Of a stretch of 36,734 nt of DNA, positions 32,643 to 36,734 are shown in pieces; the first letter of the stretch is position 1, and each line of letters opens with the position of its first letter. Source of the stretch: Chloroflexota bacterium (lineage in GTDB: Bacteria > Chloroflexota > Dormibacteria > Dormibacterales > Dormibacteraceae); NCBI GenBank assembly GCA_005880175.1, contig VBJR01000231.1, positions 1-36,734 on the forward strand. Reading direction: 5' to 3'. The notes under the pieces were generated by a model, which saw only the letters and a program-made list of their open reading frames with translations, searched no databases and was not told where the DNA came from. The position numbers and the translations under genes are program-made.

Positions 32643-34286
32643 ATGGTTCAACCGTCGATCCGCCGACTCCTGGCGGCCGCCGCCCTCGGCCTCGCCAGCA
32701 CCCTCGTCGCGGTGCCGGCGTCCGCGAGCGATCGCGCCCCCGCCCGCCACGTGCTGCTGCTGTCCGTGGACGGCCTGCACCAGAACGACCTGGCGTTCCA
32801 CGTCGAGCACCATCCCGGGTCGGCGCTGGCCGGCCTGGTCCGCCACGGCGTGGAGTTCACCAACGCCCGGACGCCGGTGCCGTCGGACTCGTTCCCCGGC
32901 CTGGTCGCCCAGGTCACCGGTGGCAACCCGTCCAGCACGGGCGTCTACTACGACGACACGTTCAACCATGCCCTGCTCGCGGCGGGCACCACGAGCTGCG
33001 CGGGCGTCCAGCCCGATGCCGAGGTGACGTACTTCGAGCAGCTCGACCGCGACCAGCACGCGCTCGACGCCGGCCAGGGCCTGGCCGGGCTGCCCGGCAC
33101 CATCCTGCGGATGACCGGCAACCCGACCCCGCTGATCGACCCGACCCAGCTGCCGGTGGACCCGGCCACGTGCAAGCCGGTGTACCCACACCAGTACCTG
33201 AAGGTGAACACGATCTTCGAGGTCGCGCGCGCGGCCGGCCTGCGCACGGCGTGGTCGGACAAGCACCCCGCCTACGAGATCCTGAACGGCCCGTCCGGCA
33301 CGGGCGTCCAGGACCTGTTCACGCCAGAGATCAACAGCGACGCGCCGACCGCGGGCGCCAGCAACGACTGGACCACCGACAACGCCCTGACCCAGCAGTA
33401 CGACAACTACAAGGTCGAGGCGGTGGTCAACGAGATCGACGGCTTCGACCACAGCGGGACGACCCGCACGGGCACCCCGGCCATCTTCGGCATGAACTTC
33501 CAGACGGTCTCGACGGCGCAGAAGCTCCCGGTCTCGGACGGGCTGACCGGCGGCCATCTGGCCGGCGGCGTCACGCCCGGGCCGCTGCTGAGCCGCGCGC
33601 TCGACTTCATCGACGGCGAGGTCGGCGCCATGCTCACCGCCATCCGGCGGCAGCACCTGGAGCGGAGCACCGCGGTCATCCTCTCGGCCAAGCACGGCCA
33701 GTCGCCGCAGGACCCGGCGAAGCTGACCCGGATCCCCGACGGCCCGATCCTGGACGCGCTGGACGCGGCCTGGCAGGCGGCCCACCCGACGGCGACCGCG
33801 CCGCTGGTGCTGGGATCGGTGAACGACGACGGCATGGTGATCTGGCTGAGCGACCGCTCGCAGGCGGCCGCGGACTTCGCCGGACAGTTCCTGCTCGGCC
33901 ACTCCGGCACCGGCAACGACATCAACGGCAACCCGAAGGCGTACACGGCTTCGGGCCTGCGCCAGGTCTTCGCGGGCAGGGCCGCCGCCGACTTCTTCCA
34001 CGTCCGGCCCGGCGACCCGCGCGTGCCCGACGTGCTCGGCATCGCCCAGGTGGGGACGGTCTACACGGGCAAGAAGGCCAAGATCGCCGAGCACGGCGGC
34101 GACAACCCGCAGGACCGGGACGTGCCGCTGGTCGTGTCGGGCGCCCCGGTCGAGAACGCCGGCGTCGAGGACGGCCGGGTGGAGACGACGCAGATCGCGC
34201 CGACGATCCTGCGCCTGCTCGGTCTGGACCCGCGCTCCCTGCAGTCGGTCCGGATCGAGGGCACGAGGAGCCTGCCCCTGTCCTGA
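32643..34286 (+). CDS. Secreted type I phosphodiesterase / alkaline-phosphatase superfamily protein
   Basis: 547 residues; GAGGAGGAG lies a few nt before ATG. Signal peptide 1-28 (LLAAAALGLASTLVAVPASASA-type cleavage). The alkaline-phosphatase fold follows: metal Asp in LLLSVDGLH, candidate nucleophile Ser/Thr in VPSDSFPGLVAQVTGG, a second metal site at SDKHPAYEIL, and C-terminal histidines in LSAKHGQSP and EHGGDNPQDRDVPLVVSGAPV. This is the family of nucleotide pyrophosphatases, phosphonoacetate hydrolases and related phosphodiesterases working outside the cell. Its nucleophile region reads SDS rather than the common Thr, so the exact residue is uncertain. Preceded by tRNA-Thr. Confidence 0.85.
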   Translation: MVQPSIRRLLAAAALGLASTLVAVPASASDRAPARHVLLLSVDGLHQNDLAFHVEHHPGSALAGLVRHGVEFTNARTPVPSDSFPGLVAQVTGGNPSSTGVYYDDTFNHALLAAGTTSCAGVQPDAEVTYFEQLDRDQHALDAGQGLAGLPGTILRMTGNPTPLIDPTQLPVDPATCKPVYPHQYLKVNTIFEVARAAGLRTAWSDKHPAYEILNGPSGTGVQDLFTPEINSDAPTAGASNDWTTDNALTQQYDNYKVEAVVNEIDGFDHSGTTRTGTPAIFGMNFQTVSTAQKLPVSDGLTGGHLAGGVTPGPLLSRALDFIDGEVGAMLTAIRRQHLERSTAVILSAKHGQSPQDPAKLTRIPDGPILDALDAAWQAAHPTATAPLVLGSVNDDGMVIWLSDRSQAAADFAGQFLLGHSGTGNDINGNPKAYTASGLRQVFAGRAAADFFHVRPGDPRVPDVLGIAQVGTVYTGKKAKIAEHGGDNPQDRDVPLVVSGAPVENAGVEDGRVETTQIAPTILRLLGLDPRSLQSVRIEGTRSLPLS

Positions 34287-34306
34287 AGTCGGCTCCGGCT
34301 GTCCGC

Positions 34307-34312
34307 TACGAT
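34307..34312 (+). promoter_or_regulatory. -10 box of the acetyltransferase gene
   Basis: TACGAT lies 8 nt before the TTG at 34321. Confidence 0.45.
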
Positions 34313-34320
34313 CGCGCGCG

Positions 34321-34730
34321 TTGGAACGCGTTATCGTCGAACAGCTCCGCGACGAGGAGCTGGCCCTGGTGCGGCCGCTCCTCGTCGACCTCCACCTCCA
34401 CGAGCAGCCGCACTACGCCGACCACCCCCAGCTGACCCGCGAGCAGCTGGAGGCCTCGATGGACGAGGTGCGGTCCGGGTTCGTGGGCGAGAACGTGATC
34501 TTCGCCGTGCGAGACGGGGCCCGGGGCCTGGCCGGGTTCTGCTGGGTCGTGCTGTTCGACCCGGGCACCGGCCTCGAGGGCGAGGTGTCGACCTGTTCCG
34601 CGACCGCGGCGTGACGCTGGGCTACGTGTGGACCCGGTCCGAGAACGAGGCGGCGACGCGGCTGTACCGCTCGGCGGGCTTCGAGCCGACGCGCCAGCTC
34701 GTCCTCACCTGGTACCCGTCGAGCGACTGA
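34321..34730 (+). pseudogene. GNAT-family acetyltransferase with internal deletion and frameshift
   Basis: From TTG 34321 the first frame gives the N-terminal half of a GNAT protein (EQLRDEELALVRPLLVDLHLHEQPHY, then FAVRDGARGLAGFCWVVLFDPGTGLEGEV) and stops at 34614 after nonsense. The C-terminal part (DLFRDRGVTLGYVWTRSENEAATRLYRSAGFEPTR) continues in another frame from about 34587 to a TGA at 34728-34730. The acetyl-CoA-binding segment (the RGxGxG/A loop, about 25-30 residues) between the two parts is missing, so the encoded protein could not bind its cofactor. Substrate unknown. Confidence 0.85.
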
Positions 34731-34753
34731 CGCCGCCCCGGCGCGGGCTGGTG

Positions 34754-34768
34754 ATTCGTCTGACGGAT
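34754..34768. promoter_or_regulatory. Operator copy 1 upstream of glpP
   Basis: ATTCGTC-T-GACGGAT, a palindromic 15-mer. It matches copy 2 in spaced symmetry (ATC/T n GTC n GAC n GAT) and in the flanking sequence that follows (CCCTT). Confidence 0.5.
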
Positions 34769-34796
34769 CGCCCTTTGGGGCGCTCCGGAAAGTGAG

Positions 34797-34811
34797 ATCC
34801 GTCTGACAGAT
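34797..34811. promoter_or_regulatory. Operator copy 2 upstream of glpP
   Basis: ATCCGTC-T-GACAGAT, 43 bp (about four helical turns) after copy 1, so both lie on the same DNA face and could bind a cooperating repressor. Located between the acetyltransferase remnant and the GlpP gene. Confidence 0.5.
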
Positions 34812-34890
34812 CTCCCTTATCCGCCGCGTGACTTCTCCGACCCGGTGAGCTACCGTCGCATGCGGGTGGTGCTCACGTGACGGCAACCGG

Positions 34891-35484
34891 ATGAACCTGC
34901 CCAGCGCCCTGACGGCGGCCGCCGACCTCGTCGGCCGGTTCCGCGAGTTCCCCTGCGGCGCCGCGGTCAAGTCGCCAGAGCAGCTCGACGCCGCCCTCGG
35001 GTGCCGGTGCGGGGCGATCTTCATCCTCCGCGCCAACGGCCTTGAGCTCGCGCCCGTGGTCCGCCGGATCCACCAGGCCGGCAAGCTCGCGGTGGTGCAC
35101 CTGGACCTGGTGGACGGCGTCGCCGCCGACCACTCCGGCGTCCGCTGGCTGGCGCGCTGCGGGGCGGACGCGATCATCAGCTCCCACGGCCAGGCCGTGC
35201 GCGCCGTCCGGGCCGAGGGCCTGATCGCGATCCAGCGCCTGCTCTGCGTCAACCGGATCTCGGTGGAGCTGGGGCTCGCCGCCGTCGCCCGCGCCCAGCC
35301 CGACATCGTCGAGCTCCTGCCCGGCATCATCCTGCCCTCGGTGGCGGACCTGGTGCTGCCCCGGCTCTCCGTGCCCCTGCTGGCGGGCGGGTTCATTCGG
35401 GACGCGGCCGCCGCGCGCCGGGTCCTGGACACCGGCGCGATCGCCGTCACCACGAGCGAGCGGGCGCTGTGGGACGCCTGGTGA
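34891..35484 (+). CDS. glpP: Glycerol-3-phosphate-responsive antiterminator GlpP
   Basis: 197 residues, full length for the family. Conserved parts: GAAVKSPEQLDAAL, IFILRANGLELAPVVRRIHQAGKLAVVHLDLVDGVAADHSGVRWL, ADAIISSHGQAV, AIQRLLCVNRISVEL, PDIVELLPGIILPSV, LLAGGFIRD and TTSERALW at the end. GlpP is a TIM-barrel RNA-binding regulator that, with glycerol-3-phosphate, prevents termination in the leaders of glp genes. The glpF leader downstream has exactly such a terminator. Followed with 4-bp overlap by a second GlpP-like gene. Confidence 0.9.
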   Translation: MNLPSALTAAADLVGRFREFPCGAAVKSPEQLDAALGCRCGAIFILRANGLELAPVVRRIHQAGKLAVVHLDLVDGVAADHSGVRWLARCGADAIISSHGQAVRAVRAEGLIAIQRLLCVNRISVELGLAAVARAQPDIVELLPGIILPSVADLVLPRLSVPLLAGGFIRDAAAARRVLDTGAIAVTTSERALWDAW

Positions 35485-36029
35485 CGCGGGCCGGCGCGCT
35501 GCCCGGCCTGCCGGCGGTGTTCGTGTCGGCCCGCGAACGCGGCGGCCGGACGCCGGCGGGAGCCGGCCTGCTGATCCACGACCAGAGCCTGATCGACCTG
35601 GTCCGCATCAGCGCCCAGCGGGACGTCCCGCTGGCCGTGGACCTGGACACGGTGGAGGGCCTGGCCCCGGACGAGGCGGCGATCGCGTTCCTCGCCGAGC
35701 GCCTCGGCGTCGCCATCATCATCACCCGGCGGCCGGCGCTCGCGGCGCTCGCGCCCAGATTCGCCTGCCGCTCCCTGCTGCACGTCCACTGCCTGGACTC
35801 GACCGGGCTGGAGCGGGCGCTGGCCGCCCATCCGGGCGACCCGGTCGGCACGGCGCTCTCGCCCGGCCTGATGCTCGCCCAGCTGTCCGCCGCCGAACGC
35901 CGCCGGCTGCCGGCCCCGGTGGTCGCGTACGGCCTGGTCCGCGGGCCGGAGGAGCGGGACGCCGCGCTGGCGGCCGGCGCCGCCGGGGTGGTCGTCGCCG
36001 GATTCGAATCCAGCATCTTGACAGGCTGA
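35481..36029 (+). CDS. Second GlpP-like protein (tandem paralogue)
   Basis: 182 residues from GTG 35481, which overlaps the stop of the first glpP (GTGA); GTG 35469 is an alternative. The same fold elements are present: LPAVFVSARERGG, LLIHDQSLIDLVRISAQRDVPLAVDLDTVEGLAPDEAAIAFL, VAIIITRRPALAALA, LHVHCLDSTGLERAL and a C-terminal VAYGLVRGPEERDAALAAGAAGVVVAG. The VDLDTVEGLAPDE core is close to GlpP, but the PD-x-E-LLPG segment is replaced by GDPVGTALSPGL, so ligand or RNA contacts may differ. It probably acts together with the first copy (heterodimer or a second leader target). Confidence 0.8.
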   Translation: MTRAGALPGLPAVFVSARERGGRTPAGAGLLIHDQSLIDLVRISAQRDVPLAVDLDTVEGLAPDEAAIAFLAERLGVAIIITRRPALAALAPRFACRSLLHVHCLDSTGLERALAAHPGDPVGTALSPGLMLAQLSAAERRRLPAPVVAYGLVRGPEERDAALAAGAAGVVVAGFESSILTG

Positions 36030-36046
36030 CCCGCCAGTCATATATA
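36018..36046 (+). promoter_or_regulatory. Consensus sigma-70 promoter of glpF
   Basis: TTGACA (36018-36023), exactly 17 bp, TATATA (36041-36046). Transcription should begin near 36053, giving a leader of about 105 nt before glpF. The -35 box lies inside the end of the second GlpP gene. Confidence 0.8.
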
Positions 36047-36062
36047 GAGAGGCGACAGCGGT

Positions 36063-36087
36063 CGGGACACGAACATGAGAAGTCCCG
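36063..36087 (+). promoter_or_regulatory. Antiterminator hairpin in the glpF leader
   Basis: CGGGAC (36063-36068) pairs with GTCCCG (36082-36087). The second arm is also the 5' arm of the terminator, so the two structures exclude each other. This is a likely GlpP-controlled switch. Confidence 0.6.
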
Positions 36088-36120
36088 CTTCGGTGCAGTA
36101 CCGAGGCGTGGGCTTTTTTT
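36082..36120 (+). terminator. Rho-independent terminator in the glpF leader
   Basis: GTCCCGCTTCGGT pairs with ACCGAGGCGTGGGC (one wobble and a small bulge) around GCAGT and is followed by seven T (36114-36120). It lies between the promoter and glpF, as in GlpP-regulated leaders. Confidence 0.85.
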
Positions 36121-36160
36121 GTTGTCCTCGGCCGGTCGCGGACTCGGAATGGAGGAGAAG

Positions 36161-36734
36161 ATGGCAGATCAGACTGAGACCGGCGGCAGGCCAGTCGGGG
36201 AGGTGGCGGGGCGGCGTCCGACCGCGATGGACAGCCTGCGCTCGTCCTCTTGGGGCGAGGCGCTGGCCGAGTTCCTGGGCACGTTCGTGCTGATCGCGTT
36301 CGGCGACGGCGTGGTGGCGATGGCGGTGGCGGCCCTCAACCAGTCGGGCCGGGCGGCCAACAACCACACCATCTTCCTGGCGGCGGGCGACTGGCTCCTC
36401 ATCACCTGGGGCTGGGCGATCGCCGTCACGTTCGGCGTCTACGTCGCGGGCGGCGTCACGGGCGCCCACATCAACCCGGCGGTGACGTTCGCGTTCGCCG
36501 TGCGCGGCGAGTTCCCGTGGCGGAAGCTGCCGATGTACTGGCTGGCCCAGGTGGCGGGCGCGTTCGTGGGCGCGGCCCTCGTCTTCATCGTCTATTACGC
36601 GGCGATCGGCAGCTACGAGTTCAACAACCACATCACCCGCGGCGACCTGAACTCGGTCGTGACGTTCTCGATCTTCGCGACGTTCCCGGCGCCGTTCTTC
36701 GCCGGCGGCTGGATCGGGCCGCTGGTCGACCAGA
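36161..36734 (+). CDS. glpF: Glycerol uptake facilitator / aquaporin GlpF (3' partial)
   Basis: ATG with GGAGGAG a few nt upstream; the gene runs off the window. After a 30-residue cytoplasmic N-terminus come MIP-family helices: WGEALAEFLGTFVLIAFGDGVVAMAV, then the first NPA loop in GVTGAHINPAVTFAFAVRGEFPWRKLPMYWLAQVAGAFVGA. An insert after helix 3 (YEFNNHITRGDLNSVVTFSIFATFP) is typical of glycerol facilitators. It lets glycerol enter the cell; GlpK/GlpD genes may follow beyond the window. Controlled by the leader described above. Confidence 0.9.
   Translation, partial: MADQTETGGRPVGEVAGRRPTAMDSLRSSSWGEALAEFLGTFVLIAFGDGVVAMAVAALNQSGRAANNHTIFLAAGDWLLITWGWAIAVTFGVYVAGGVTGAHINPAVTFAFAVRGEFPWRKLPMYWLAQVAGAFVGAALVFIVYYAAIGSYEFNNHITRGDLNSVVTFSIFATFPAPFFAGGWIGPLVDQ

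Overview
The window is about 36.7 kb of very GC-rich bacterial DNA with tightly packed genes. Nearly all synonymous third positions are G or C. The paired DUF3090 and SCO1664-family genes, FtsE/FtsX, SCP-x thiolase/acyl-CoA dehydrogenase/P450 genes, an F420/FMN luciferase-like oxidoreductase, and many starts lying 6-9 nt after a TANNNT box (leaderless transcripts) point to a terrestrial organism near Actinomycetota, Chloroflexota or the candidate phylum Dormibacterota. No rRNA is present, so the assignment is inference.

Layout. 1-2964: 3' end of a fused FAD-monooxygenase/old-yellow-enzyme gene, a luciferase-like oxidoreductase and a DUF2071 protein. 2965-3395: no gene, but a composite inverted-repeat element. 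3396-6056: an XRE-TPR regulator preceded by two very small peptide ORFs, divergent from a phospholipase-D-family gene; this has the architecture of a peptide quorum-sensing (RRNPP-like) locus. 6141-9269: a small protein, an SCO1-TlpA fusion carrying a DNA-ligase-type BRCT domain, ctaB (heme O synthase) and a metallo-beta-lactamase-fold hydrolase. 9304-13029: a controlled thiolase, a rhodanese, enoyl-ACP reductase and a DJ-1/PfpI enzyme. 13125-16946: RNase H-like, small basic and zinc-ribbon membrane proteins, an acyl-CoA dehydrogenase and a P450 broken by a 23-bp tandem duplication. 17044-18775: a dedicated exosortase cassette (one substrate, exosortase, EpsI-like protein). 18759-21468: a damaged MFS gene, ftsE and an ftsX split in two. 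21645-26434: a complete five-gene branched-chain amino-acid ABC transporter operon whose livH is frameshifted. 26509-27773: PadR regulator plus membrane protein. 27845-30376: a Pro-rich membrane protein and the SCO1664/DUF3090 pair. 30504-32556: dnaK and tRNA-Thr. 32643-34730: secreted phosphodiesterase and a broken acetyltransferase. 34754-36734: two tandem GlpP-type genes, then a promoter, an antiterminator/terminator leader and glpF (cut by the window end).

How genes work together. SCO1-TlpA and CtaB both serve heme-copper oxidase assembly. Thiolase, FabI, acyl-CoA dehydrogenase and P450 suggest lipid, steroid or xenobiotic acyl metabolism. The tandem GlpP proteins very likely control the glpF leader. 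Several genes share one kind of lesion: a short internal loss of roughly 25-45 codons together with a frame change (ftsX, livH, the acetyltransferase and probably the MFS gene). That is either real gene decay or a systematic assembly fault, and should be settled before functions are assigned.
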